From Muricomes intestini (GTDB lineage: Bacteria; Bacillota; Clostridia; Lachnospirales; Lachnospiraceae): a stretch of DNA of 64,000 bases. The notes under the pieces were generated by a model. The model ran no database searches and was not told where the DNA came from. It saw only the letters and a list, made by a program, of their open reading frames with translations. Of the stretch, positions 1-8,178 are shown one piece after another. Each line of letters starts with the position of its first letter. Within the stretch, counting starts at the first letter, position 1. Both the position numbers and the translations under genes were made by a program. The stretch spans positions 186,001 to 250,000 of the forward strand of contig NZ_SLZZ01000001.1 of NCBI RefSeq assembly GCF_004346165.1, in the 5' to 3' direction.

Positions 1-15
1 AACGGAGGGACACAG

Positions 16-1317
16 ATGCTTGAAAGTTTACCCGGTCTGATTATGAAATCTGAGACGATCAGCCACATCGGAAAAATTGAAAATATTACCGGGATGGCCA
101 TGGAAGCATCTGGCGGAGGCGCAAATATCGGAGATATCGTTCTGATTTATAATGATGAGCAGAAAAAACAGATACCCGCTGAGGTAGTAGGTTTTCGGGA
201 TGATAAGATACAGCTGATGGCATATGAAAATATGCATGGTATTGGTACAGAGAGTTTTGTCAGGAATACAAAGAAACGATTGAAAATTCTCGTGGGCGAA
301 TTTTTAAGAGGCAGAGTCATAGATGCACTGGGGAATCCTTTAGATGATAAGGGAGAGTTTACCTCCGACAGGTATTATTATGTAGAAAACCCCAAAATCA
401 ACCCCCTTGAAAGACCGCCTATTACCGAGGAACTTGAATTTGGGATCAGGGCTATCGACGGTTTGAATACGATAGGCAAAGGTCAGCGTATCGGGATTTT
501 TGCCGGAAGCGGTGTGGGAAAAAGTACTTTACTTGGCATGATTGCCAGAAATGTAAAAGCAGATATCAATGTGATTGCGCTGGTCGGAGAGCGGGGGCGT
601 GAGGTTCGGGAATTTGTGGAGAAGGACTTAGGGCCTGAGGGCATGAAGCGTTCTGTGCTGGTGGTTGCCACCTCTGACCAACCGGCAATGCTGAGAATGA
701 AATGTCCTATGGTGGCAACTACTATTGCAGAGTATTTCAAAGATCAGGGAAAAGATGTACTTCTGATGATGGATTCACTGACACGTTTTGCCATGGCCCA
801 GAGAGAAATTGGGCTTGCTACGGGAGAACCTCCTGTGGCCAGGGGATACACCCCTTCTATTTATGCAGAGTTTCCCAAGCTTCTGGAGAGAAGCGGGAGA
901 TTCGAAAAGGGTTCTATCACCGGTGTCTATACTGTGCTTGTGGAAGGCGACGATACAAATGAACCGGTAGCCGATACAGTCCGGGGAATTCTTGACGGAC
1001 ATATTGTACTTACCAGAAAACTGGCAAACAGAGGGCATTTTCCTGCTATTGACGTAAATGCCAGTATTTCGAGGCTGATGAGCGATATTGTTACACCTGA
1101 ACATAAGGATTTGGCATCAAGGATCCGGGATATCCTCAGTCTGTATGAACAGAATGAAGATTTGATATCTATCGGAGCATATAAAACGGGGACAAACCCT
1201 AAACTGGATTATGCAATTTCAAAAATTGATCAGATTAATGCCTTTTTAATGCAGGAGGTAGAGAACAGCTACAGTGAAGAAGAAACTTTGCATATGATGA
1301 AGGACATTTTGAAGTAA
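16..1317 (+). CDS. fliI: Flagellar export ATPase FliI
   Basis: This is the cytoplasmic ATPase of the flagellar type III export apparatus, which helps unload and deliver export substrates to the FlhA/FlhB gate. The 433-residue protein has the usual family length. Walker A (GSGVGKST) is at residues 164-171 and Walker B (VLLMMD) at 248-253, and the F1/V1-like signature ARGYTPSIYAEFPKLLERSG follows. An SD-like AACGGAGGGA at the very start of the window precedes the ATG at 16, so the gene appears complete. fliH and earlier genes are presumably just upstream. fliJ follows after 16 nt in the same operon. Identification is secure. Confidence 0.97.
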   Translation: MLESLPGLIMKSETISHIGKIENITGMAMEASGGGANIGDIVLIYNDEQKKQIPAEVVGFRDDKIQLMAYENMHGIGTESFVRNTKKRLKILVGEFLRGRVIDALGNPLDDKGEFTSDRYYYVENPKINPLERPPITEELEFGIRAIDGLNTIGKGQRIGIFAGSGVGKSTLLGMIARNVKADINVIALVGERGREVREFVEKDLGPEGMKRSVLVVATSDQPAMLRMKCPMVATTIAEYFKDQGKDVLLMMDSLTRFAMAQREIGLATGEPPVARGYTPSIYAEFPKLLERSGRFEKGSITGVYTVLVEGDDTNEPVADTVRGILDGHIVLTRKLANRGHFPAIDVNASISRLMSDIVTPEHKDLASRIRDILSLYEQNEDLISIGAYKTGTNPKLDYAISKIDQINAFLMQEVENSYSEEETLHMMKDILK

Positions 1318-1333
1318 GAGTGGAGGAAGACAA

Positions 1334-1786
1334 TTGAGACGGTTTTCATTTACATTAGACAGGGTTCTGAACTATAAAACTCAGATTGAAAGAAGTTTGA
1401 GAAATGAACATGCACAGATTATGCAGAAGGTTATAAGAAAGGAAGGGCAGATTGGGGCCCTGGAGCAGAAGCACCAAACGTGCGCTGTTGAATATGACCA
1501 GGTGAAGCAGCAGGGTGCCATGGTGAACAGGCTGCGGGCTTTTGAGGATTATCTCCAATCCCTGTCAGACGAAATAAATGCAGAGAAACAAAATCTGGCA
1601 CAGCTTAAAGTTTTAGAAGAAAAGAAGAGATTGGAAGTAATCACTGCGAAACAGGACACGGCTTCTATTGATATGCTGAAGACAAAAAGAAGACAGGAAT
1701 ATGATAGAGAGGTACTAAAAGACGATGAACGACTGATAGAGGAGTTTGTCTCCAATACTATGTCGGGCAGTGCTATTGCAGGATAG
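1334..1786 (+). CDS. fliJ: Flagellar export protein FliJ
   Basis: FliJ is the coiled-coil stalk protein that couples the FliI ATPase ring to the FlhA export gate. The 150-residue product begins MRRFSFTLDRVLNYK, a typical FliJ N terminus, and is then almost entirely charged, helical heptad-like sequence rich in Q, E and K. The start is a TTG codon at 1334 behind GTGGAGGAAG; no better in-frame ATG gives a full-length protein. It lies directly behind fliI and before fliK, the order seen in most Firmicutes. The identification rests on the N-terminal motif, length, coiled-coil character and position. Confidence 0.9.
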   Translation: MRRFSFTLDRVLNYKTQIERSLRNEHAQIMQKVIRKEGQIGALEQKHQTCAVEYDQVKQQGAMVNRLRAFEDYLQSLSDEINAEKQNLAQLKVLEEKKRLEVITAKQDTASIDMLKTKRRQEYDREVLKDDERLIEEFVSNTMSGSAIAG

Positions 1787-1841
1787 TGACGCTGCACATG
1801 CAGATTGCTATAGATTATATCAAGGAGGAAGGAGGAGAGGG

Positions 1842-2942
1842 ATGAATCAAATTACGGAGGCTTTGCCCCGGCAGGAGAAATGGAATGCTTCGGGCATAGA
1901 AATGAAAAAGAACAAAGAAAATCCTAAAAAGAGTTTTGAAGATATTTTAAAGGGCCGGAAGGAAACAGATGTGCCGGCAGCATTTATAGGAGTCGGCGGG
2001 GAAATTGTGTGTCCCCAGATGCAGGCCTTGTTTTTCCAGGAAGCGCCCGGGAAAAAAGTGGAGATTCAGAATGGTTTGGGAGAATTATCTTCTGTTTCTC
2101 AAATACAGGAAGAGATGCCTGCCTTGCAGCAAAATCCGAATGACCTGGGAATAAACGGACAACCAAAAGAAGGACGGGAGGCGGTGCAAAATACTGCTCC
2201 GGAAAATGCATTGGGCCAAACGAAAGGCTTATCGAATGCAGCCCGTCAGATAGTGCAGACAGTTCAGGAAAATAATACAGAAACAATACAATCGCAGTAT
2301 ATTAAAAACCAGGCGACAGATTCTTTGGAGACAAATTCGTCTGTGGGAACAGCAGGAAAGGAAATGCTGACTGCCGGCACAGAAAAGAAGAGCAGTATAG
2401 CGAAAGCTATGGAGGAGAGGCCGGTATCTGCAGAAGACAATGGCAGAAAAATGCAGGTTGTTCAAGGCTTTGATGGCCACACGGGGTATGTGCGTGAAGC
2501 CTGGACAAAGGAAAAAGCTGCCCCAGGCACGCCGAAAAGTATGGAGCCGGATATGCAGGATCTTAGAAGCAAGATTATAGATCAGATGAGCACAGGGAAA
2601 AAAGAATTTCAGGTTCAGCTGAAACCGGAAAACCTGGGAATGGTGCTTGTGAAGGCATCCTATGAAAATGGAAAAGCAGTAATTTCTATTGTATGTATGG
2701 AGTCTAAGACAATGCATGCAATGGTGCAGAGTGCAGAAGAGCTGGGAAGCCTGATCCAGTCAAGATTGGGGGGGCCGACCGAGGTGGTAGTGGAAACGCC
2801 TCACGCCGATTACCTGGAACAGCAGAGTGGACAGCCAGACAGCCGGGAGCAGGGACAGAATCAGCAGCAGAAGAAAAAAGGAAAAGCAGTCGGGGAAGAC
2901 ACAGAAGATTTCCTGCAGCAGCTGAGACTGGGTTTAGCATAA
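1842..2942 (+). CDS. fliK: Flagellar hook-length control protein FliK
   Basis: FliK is the secreted molecular ruler that measures hook length and switches FlhB export specificity. The protein is 366 residues if it starts at the ATG at 1842, which sits behind AAGGAGGAAGGAGGAG; a longer frame reaches back into fliJ but has no ribosome site. The N-terminal two thirds are low-complexity, rich in Q, E, A and N and poorly conserved, as is normal. The C-terminal hook domain (about residues 240-320) contains the pattern FQVQLKPENLGMVLVKA followed by a variable tail ending in a Q/K-rich stretch. It lies between fliJ and flgD. Confidence 0.9.
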   Translation: MNQITEALPRQEKWNASGIEMKKNKENPKKSFEDILKGRKETDVPAAFIGVGGEIVCPQMQALFFQEAPGKKVEIQNGLGELSSVSQIQEEMPALQQNPNDLGINGQPKEGREAVQNTAPENALGQTKGLSNAARQIVQTVQENNTETIQSQYIKNQATDSLETNSSVGTAGKEMLTAGTEKKSSIAKAMEERPVSAEDNGRKMQVVQGFDGHTGYVREAWTKEKAAPGTPKSMEPDMQDLRSKIIDQMSTGKKEFQVQLKPENLGMVLVKASYENGKAVISIVCMESKTMHAMVQSAEELGSLIQSRLGGPTEVVVETPHADYLEQQSGQPDSREQGQNQQQKKKGKAVGEDTEDFLQQLRLGLA

Positions 2943-2963
2943 GGATGTAAAGGGAGAAAAACT

Positions 2964-3452
2964 ATGGATGGAATTCAGGCATTAAGCAATAACAGCAGCA
3001 ATACAGCTGCGGCAGGAAGCAGTTCTGCATCAGGCACATCGGGCTTGAGCATCAATGATTTTTACAAGCTGCTTGCGGCCCAGATGCAGTATCAGGATGC
3101 AGATAATCCTATGGACACAAGTGAGATGATGGCGCAGATGGTACAGACACATATGATTGAGGCCATCACCAATATGTCTACGATTAACACAATTACCTAC
3201 GCTTCTTCCATGGTTGGAAAAGAAGTTACAATGGCAGAGATTGACTCCCAGGGGAAATTTACAGGAGAACACACCACAGGGACTGTGTCGGGGATACTGA
3301 TGGGAGACAATCCAATTCTTTATATAGGTGATAAAGCCTATCATATGGCACAGATTATGACAGTAGGTGAGGTGCCGGAGTCTGTCATATCTGACGATAA
3401 GGAAAATGAGGAAGCAGGCCCCGATGATGAGGGCACAGTAACAGAGGGATAA
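2964..3452 (+). CDS. flgD: Flagellar hook capping/assembly protein FlgD
   Basis: FlgD forms the scaffold cap under which hook subunits polymerise. The 162-residue protein has a Ser/Ala/Asn-rich N terminus and then the conserved block INDFYKLLAAQMQYQDADNP at about residues 30-49, with the characteristic QMQYQD..NP pattern. It is short, as in many Firmicutes, lacking most of the C-terminal Ig/FnIII region of enteric FlgD. The acidic tail (about residues 145-162) is low complexity. It is co-transcribed with fliK and the hook gene, the standard arrangement. Confidence 0.92.
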   Translation: MDGIQALSNNSSNTAAAGSSSASGTSGLSINDFYKLLAAQMQYQDADNPMDTSEMMAQMVQTHMIEAITNMSTINTITYASSMVGKEVTMAEIDSQGKFTGEHTTGTVSGILMGDNPILYIGDKAYHMAQIMTVGEVPESVISDDKENEEAGPDDEGTVTEG

Positions 3453-3476
3453 AACAAAAGAAAGAAGGTACATAAT

Positions 3477-4373
3477 ATGGTTAAATCAATGTATGCAGCT
3501 ATTGCCGGGCTGCGTTCACACCAAAGTAAGATGGATGTAATCAGTAACAATATTGCGAATGTAAATACTTGGGGATTTAAGAGCAGGACTGCAAACTTTC
3601 AGGATGCTATGTATCAAAATCTGACGAACAGCACCGGGGGAAATACAGCTGAGGGTGGAAACGGCGGTGTAAACAGCTCCCAGCTCGGCTACGGAGTGAA
3701 TATGGGCTCTATCTCGACAAACTTTACTACAGGAAGCTGGGGATATACCGGTGATTCAATGAATTGTATGCTTGACGGGACAGGTTTCTTCATCGTAGGT
3801 CCGATGCAGGACAGCGTCCCTGCCGATGCGCTTGCAGAAAACAATATGAACCTCTCCAGAGTTGGGATATTCAGTGTGGACAATAACGGTTATCTGGTAG
3901 ACAACAGCGGAAATTATATTTATGGTTTTACAGAACAGGATGCAGACGGTACATGGGATACAGATACGCTCCAGCCCATAAGGATACCTGTGGACCCAGA
4001 CTCAGCAGGAGAACGTTACAATGTATCGACCTATAAGATTGGTACGGACGGTGTTATCACAGGTATTACAGTGGACAGTAAGAAAATCACTATAGGCCAG
4101 ATCGCTGTGGCTACAGTGGAGAATCCCGGCGGACTGGAGCAGACAGCAGGGTATCTATACACTATCGGCGAGAATGCAGGAAATGTTTTGGCGGTACAGA
4201 CGATGGGGACAACAACAGGTACCATTTTAAGCGGTTATCTGGAGATGTCCAATGTTGATTTGGCAACGGAAATGTCTAATATGATTACGACCCAGAGGGG
4301 TTACCAGGCGAATACAAAGGTTATTACAGTAACAGATGAAATGCTGGAACAGTTAGTTAATATGAAACGTTAA
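3477..4373 (+). CDS. flgE: Flagellar hook protein FlgE
   Basis: This is the probable subunit of the flagellar hook, the flexible joint outside the cell. The 298-residue product starts with the FlgE/F/G family helix (MYAAIAGLRSHQSKMDVISN, then NIANVNTWGFK) and ends with the matching C-terminal helix containing EMSNMITTQRGYQANTKVI. The middle carries the flagellar basal-body Flg_bbr region with the DGTGFFIV motif. The size is close to the short hook protein of bacilli rather than the roughly 400-residue enteric form. Position directly after flgD argues for FlgE rather than FlgG. A Trp occupies a position that is usually small (NTWGFK). Confidence 0.85.
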   Translation: MVKSMYAAIAGLRSHQSKMDVISNNIANVNTWGFKSRTANFQDAMYQNLTNSTGGNTAEGGNGGVNSSQLGYGVNMGSISTNFTTGSWGYTGDSMNCMLDGTGFFIVGPMQDSVPADALAENNMNLSRVGIFSVDNNGYLVDNSGNYIYGFTEQDADGTWDTDTLQPIRIPVDPDSAGERYNVSTYKIGTDGVITGITVDSKKITIGQIAVATVENPGGLEQTAGYLYTIGENAGNVLAVQTMGTTTGTILSGYLEMSNVDLATEMSNMITTQRGYQANTKVITVTDEMLEQLVNMKR

Positions 4374-4431
4374 AACCGGAATAAATGCCGGAAACTGTTT
4401 CTGCATTGAGGGAAGGGAGGCGGAAGATGCC

Positions 4432-4632
4432 GTGATAGAGTTAACCAAGTTAAACGGCGAGCCTATTTTAATTAATCCGAAGCAAATTGAATACATAGAA
4501 CTGATACCGGAATCCAAGATTATTATGATGAATGGAAAATATCACATTGTAAGTGAACATAAAGATGAGATTATTGCACGCATCATCAGGTTCAACAAGG
4601 CTATCCACAACATACAGAACAGGGAGGACTAA
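4432..4632 (+). CDS. flbD: FlbD family flagellar protein
   Basis: This small 66-residue cytoplasmic protein belongs to the FlbD/SwrD family, found between hook and stator genes in Gram-positive flagellar operons. SwrD in Bacillus subtilis increases flagellar power by raising stator levels. The sequence starts MIELTKLNGEPILINPKQIE and contains the usual two short strand-rich halves. The start codon is GTG at 4432 behind GGGAGG. An ATG just upstream (ATGCCGTGA) is a two-codon frame that runs into the GTG and is not the start. motA begins 4 nt after the stop, suggesting translational coupling with the stator. Confidence 0.88.
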   Translation: MIELTKLNGEPILINPKQIEYIELIPESKIIMMNGKYHIVSEHKDEIIARIIRFNKAIHNIQNRED

Positions 4633-4636
4633 ATTC

Positions 4637-5479
4637 ATGGATTTTACTACAATTATCGGTATCGTGGGAGGATTTTTCTTTATTATAAGTGCGATTATGG
4701 ACGGCGGGGATATTGGCAACTTCATGGATATGCCCAGTGTGGCTATAGTAATGGGGGGCGTGGTGTGTTCTGTTATTGCAAGTTTCCCATTCAGTATGCT
4801 TAAGAATGTAGGAATACATATGAAGAAACTGATGTCCGCCAAACAATATGCCCCGGAACCGGTAATAAATACACTTGTTGAATTTGCCCAGATTGCCAGA
4901 AGAAATGGGCTTCTGGCACTGGAAGATAAAGCAAACACGCTGGAGGATTCTTTTTTTAAGCAAGGGATACTGCTTGTGGTAGATGCTATGGAGGCGGATA
5001 AGGTCAGAGAATTGCTGGAGATGGAGGTAGACAATATGTCGGCCAGGCATGAGGAAGAGGTTGCAATTTATGATAAGGCTTCCCAGTATGCTCCGGCATT
5101 TGGTATGATAGGTACTCTTGTAGGTCTGATTAATATGCTGAAAAGCATGGATTTGTCCGACGGGGCATCCGACAGCCTGGGGGCCAGTATGGCAACAGCT
5201 TTGATTACAACGTTTTACGGATGTATTTTGGCAAATCTTGTTTTCATGCCTATTGCAAAGAAGCTCAGAATACGAAATGAAGAAGAAGTAATTTACAGAC
5301 AGATTATCATCGAAGGGGTCATGAGCATTCAGGCAGGAGAAAATCCCAAGATAATAAGAGAAAAACTGACATCTCTGCTTAGACAGAAGCAACAGCAGAG
5401 GCTGCTCTCAGAAGGAAATAGTAATAGCAGCCTGGCAGGAGAAAAGACAAAAAGCAAAAGAAAGAAAAATAGAAAATAG
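4637..5479 (+). CDS. motA: Flagellar motor stator protein MotA
   Basis: MotA is the ion-channel half of the stator that generates torque on FliG. Starting at the ATG at 4637 (behind AGGGAGGACT) gives 280 residues. An upstream in-frame ATG at 4553 lies inside flbD and is rejected. Four hydrophobic segments are visible: about residues 1-21, 34-53, and a pair near 150-200 containing APAFGMIGTLVGL and TALITTFYGCILANLVF. The second pair resembles sodium-type stators (PomA/MotP) more than MotA of E. coli. The C terminus is very basic (KSKRKKNRK). It overlaps nothing and precedes motB. Confidence 0.93.
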   Translation: MDFTTIIGIVGGFFFIISAIMDGGDIGNFMDMPSVAIVMGGVVCSVIASFPFSMLKNVGIHMKKLMSAKQYAPEPVINTLVEFAQIARRNGLLALEDKANTLEDSFFKQGILLVVDAMEADKVRELLEMEVDNMSARHEEEVAIYDKASQYAPAFGMIGTLVGLINMLKSMDLSDGASDSLGASMATALITTFYGCILANLVFMPIAKKLRIRNEEEVIYRQIIIEGVMSIQAGENPKIIREKLTSLLRQKQQQRLLSEGNSNSSLAGEKTKSKRKKNRK

Positions 5480-5525
5480 CCGGATTAAAAAATGAGTGTA
5501 AGAAATTGCGGGGAAGGAGAGCACA

Positions 5526-6278
5526 GTGAAGCGAAGAGAAAAAAAGGAAGAAAGCGGAAGCTGGATGGATACATATGGCGACATGGTTACACTGCTGCTT
5601 TGTTTTTTTGTATTGCTCTATTCCATATCTTCTGTGGATCAGATAAAATGGAGAAATCTTGTGAAAAGTATGAATCCGGATGCGGTAGAGGCAGTCCAGG
5701 ATAAGGCAGATAAGGCAGAAAGCAGCCCTGAGGGCAGCAAGTCAGATTCAGATATGAAATTTGAAGAGCTGTATGATAACCTGGTGAAAATAAAGAATTC
5801 TGCCGGCGAATCTATGGATATTCAGATTGCCCGGGGAGACGGTTATCAGTTCATCACCTTTAGAGACAGGGTTTTCTTTGATGGAGACAGTTATGTACTC
5901 AAGGAGGAAGGCAAGAAAGTGCTGGAGTCATTTTCGGCAGCAATAGCTCCAGCTGCAGATTCCGTGAAGGAAATACAAGTGCTGGGACACACTAGCCAGG
6001 CGGATCCGAATATCCAAAACGAGCTGGTCAGTGACAGAATTCTCTCCGCCAACCGTTCTGCTGTGGTGGTTGCCTATATCCAGGCTAAAAATGTAGTTGA
6101 GCCTAAAAAGCTGGTGAGTGCCGGGTATGGGCAGTTTCGTCCCATAGATACCTTTGAAACAGAGGAAGGCAGAAGTCAGAACCGCAGAGTGGAAATTTTG
6201 ATTACCCAGTCAGGAGCTATAGAGCAAAGCCTTGATGAATATTATGAACAGGTATATCAGGATGGTGCACAAAAATAA
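5526..6278 (+). CDS. motB: Flagellar motor stator protein MotB
   Basis: MotB anchors the stator to peptidoglycan and carries the ion-binding aspartate. The 250-residue protein starts at a GTG at 5526 behind GGGGAAGGAGAG. It has a short basic N terminus, one membrane helix at about residues 20-37, and the conserved Asp19 in DTYGDMVTLLLCFFVLL. An OmpA-like peptidoglycan-binding domain covers about residues 100-235 (VLGHTSQADPN, then SAGYGQFRPI and QNRRVEILI). The CFFVLL helix resembles PomB/MotS, hinting at sodium coupling, which is an inference. fliL, usually next, is missing; fliM follows after 24 nt. Confidence 0.94.
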   Translation: MKRREKKEESGSWMDTYGDMVTLLLCFFVLLYSISSVDQIKWRNLVKSMNPDAVEAVQDKADKAESSPEGSKSDSDMKFEELYDNLVKIKNSAGESMDIQIARGDGYQFITFRDRVFFDGDSYVLKEEGKKVLESFSAAIAPAADSVKEIQVLGHTSQADPNIQNELVSDRILSANRSAVVVAYIQAKNVVEPKKLVSAGYGQFRPIDTFETEEGRSQNRRVEILITQSGAIEQSLDEYYEQVYQDGAQK

Positions 6279-6302
6279 AGGTAACTATACAGGAGTAAAA
6301 TT

Positions 6303-7295
6303 ATGGCAGAAGTATTATCTCAGAATCAGATAGACGCACTGCTGAATTCTATGTTGAAGGATAACACAGAAAGCGTCCCTGAATCTCAGAAGGAGCTGGA
6401 AAAATCTTGGAAAAAGTATGATTTTTCCAGCCCTAAGAAATTTACGAAAGATAAGTTAAAACTAATTAAGGGAATTTATGATAATTATACCCGGCTTGCC
6501 TCATCCAGAGTGAATGGGATTCTCAGGGCAAATTGTGAGATGGAGGTCATAACGGTGGAGGAGCAGCGTTATCATGAGTTTAACAATGCTTTAAGTGACA
6601 GTGATGTAATGACCCTGATGCCTCTGAAGCTTCCGGATGACTCAAAGGCCCCTCCTGTTTTAGTGCATATAAGCCAAAAGCTGATGATTAATATGATTGA
6701 CCGGATGCTGGGAGGAAGCGGAGATGATGATACCGTGGATTCTTCTTACAGTTACACAGAAATTGAAAGTGCTCTGTATGAAAAAATGATGGAATATCTT
6801 CTCGGAGTAACAAAGGACGCATGGAACAATTACATTCAGGTTGGGATGGGAAAGCTCACCATGGAGACGAACCCGGGACTGTATCAGGAAATCAGCATGG
6901 AGGAGCCGGTAGCAATTATTCTGATTAATGTGAAAATGAATGAGATAGAGGGAAATATAACAATTTGCATTCCCGGGAATTTACTGACAAATATTTTCTC
7001 GATTATTGACAAGCGGAAGCATGTAGCGGGGCTTTATGACGAGGGTATTGTAGATGCTCCGGAGATTATTCTGGACAACCTGAAAAATGGCTCTCTTGAA
7101 ATGAAAGCGGAACTCAGCCAGGCGAAACTGAGTTTATACGATGTATGCAGCCTCCGGGTGGGGGATGTGATAGATCTGAATCAAGGAAAAGACACGGATA
7201 TCACATTGTATGTGCAGGAACAGCCCTGGTTTAAGGGTACTCTTGGGGCACATAAGAAAAATGCTGCAGTTAGGATAGAGGAACGGCTGAGTTAA
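6303..7295 (+). CDS. fliM: Flagellar motor switch protein FliM
   Basis: FliM is the C-ring subunit that binds phosphorylated CheY and sets the direction of rotation. The 330-residue protein has the N-terminal CheY-binding peptide LSQNQIDALLNSM at residues 5-17. A CheC-like middle domain (about 45-230) contains MINMIDRMLGGSGDD, and a C-terminal SpoA/FliN-like domain (about 245-325) contains LRVGDVIDLNQGKDTDITLYV. The length and order of domains are normal. It is followed by cheY, so the regulator and its target are made together. Confidence 0.96.
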   Translation: MAEVLSQNQIDALLNSMLKDNTESVPESQKELEKSWKKYDFSSPKKFTKDKLKLIKGIYDNYTRLASSRVNGILRANCEMEVITVEEQRYHEFNNALSDSDVMTLMPLKLPDDSKAPPVLVHISQKLMINMIDRMLGGSGDDDTVDSSYSYTEIESALYEKMMEYLLGVTKDAWNNYIQVGMGKLTMETNPGLYQEISMEEPVAIILINVKMNEIEGNITICIPGNLLTNIFSIIDKRKHVAGLYDEGIVDAPEIILDNLKNGSLEMKAELSQAKLSLYDVCSLRVGDVIDLNQGKDTDITLYVQEQPWFKGTLGAHKKNAAVRIEERLS

Positions 7296-7329
7296 TAGAT
7301 GAACTAATCAAAGAAAGAGGTAAAAACAA

Positions 7330-7692
7330 ATGGCGAAGATTATGGTAGTAGACGATGCAGCATTTATGCGCATGATGGTGAAGGACACACTCTCAAAGGG
7401 AGGATATACCGACATATGTGAGGCCGGCGACGGTGTAGAAGCAGTACAGATGTATAAAGACGTTAAACCGGAGCTTGTGCTGCTGGATATCACCATGCCA
7501 AATATGGATGGACTCGAGGCCCTGAAGGCAATTAAGGCATATGATGCAGACGCCACGGTTGTAATGTGTTCTGCAATGGGGCAGGAGACCATGGTTATTG
7601 AAGCTATCAAGTCAGGGGCAAAAGACTTTATTGTAAAGCCTTTTAAACCAAACCGTATTTTAGATACAGTATCAAAAATAATTGAGCAATAG
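7330..7692 (+). CDS. cheY: Chemotaxis response regulator CheY
   Basis: This is a single-domain receiver of 120 residues that carries the phosphoryl signal from CheA to the switch. All catalytic landmarks are present: the acidic pair Asp8-Asp9, the phosphorylation site Asp53 in LLDITMP, Ser81 in the CSAMGQ segment and Lys103 in VKPF. No output domain follows. Its position between fliM and fliY is the standard place for cheY in Gram-positive flagellar operons. cheA, its kinase, is not in the window. Confidence 0.96.
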   Translation: MAKIMVVDDAAFMRMMVKDTLSKGGYTDICEAGDGVEAVQMYKDVKPELVLLDITMPNMDGLEALKAIKAYDADATVVMCSAMGQETMVIEAIKSGAKDFIVKPFKPNRILDTVSKIIEQ

Positions 7693-7707
7693 GCGGGAGG
7701 GGACAAT

Positions 7708-8142
7708 ATGTCTTTTTTAAGTTCTCTGAATATCAGTGCAACCGGCATGACCGCTCAGCGGCTTCGTCTGGATGTTGCAGCGGAAAATATTGCAAATGTT
7801 GAGACAACCAGGACCGGGGACGGGAGTCCATACCGCAGAAAGCTGGTAGTTCTGGAATCAAAAAATGATTTCCGCACAGCTCTTGCCAGGGCAAGGCATA
7901 AGCAGACTGCGGGGGGCGGCGTCGAGGCAACTGCAATTGTAGAGGATGGTACACAATTAAAGGCAGTGTATAATCCCAGCCATCCGGATGCGGATGCTAA
8001 GGGGTATGTTATGATGCCCAATGTGGATGTGGTACAGGAAACAACAGATGCAATGGCGGCCACGCGCTCATATGAAGCCAACATTACTGCATTTAATGCA
8101 GTGAAGCAGATGGCGCAAAAGGCGCTGGAAATAGGAAAATAA
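7708..8142 (+). CDS. flgC: Flagellar basal-body rod protein FlgC
   Basis: FlgC is a proximal rod subunit. The 144-residue protein has the family N terminus (FLSSLNISATGMTAQRLRLD, then AAENIANVETTR) and the C-terminal helix with MAATRSYEANITAFNAVK, and its length matches FlgC rather than FlgB, FlgF or FlgG. Its location is odd: flgC normally follows flgB at the front of the fli operon upstream of fliI, but here it sits between cheY and fliY. It could be a second copy or a relocated sole copy, and the window does not show which. The ribosome site is AGGCGGGAGGGG. Confidence 0.9.
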   Translation: MSFLSSLNISATGMTAQRLRLDVAAENIANVETTRTGDGSPYRRKLVVLESKNDFRTALARARHKQTAGGGVEATAIVEDGTQLKAVYNPSHPDADAKGYVMMPNVDVVQETTDAMAATRSYEANITAFNAVKQMAQKALEIGK

Positions 8143-8178
8143 AGAGTGGCTTTGCATTGCCGGAAAGAGAGTTAACAA

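Noticed and set aside
4601-5392. 263-codon open frame on the minus strand across motA
   Set aside because: It lies wholly antisense to a well-supported motA, has no ribosome site and reads as low-quality Cys/His-rich sequence; it is a shadow frame.
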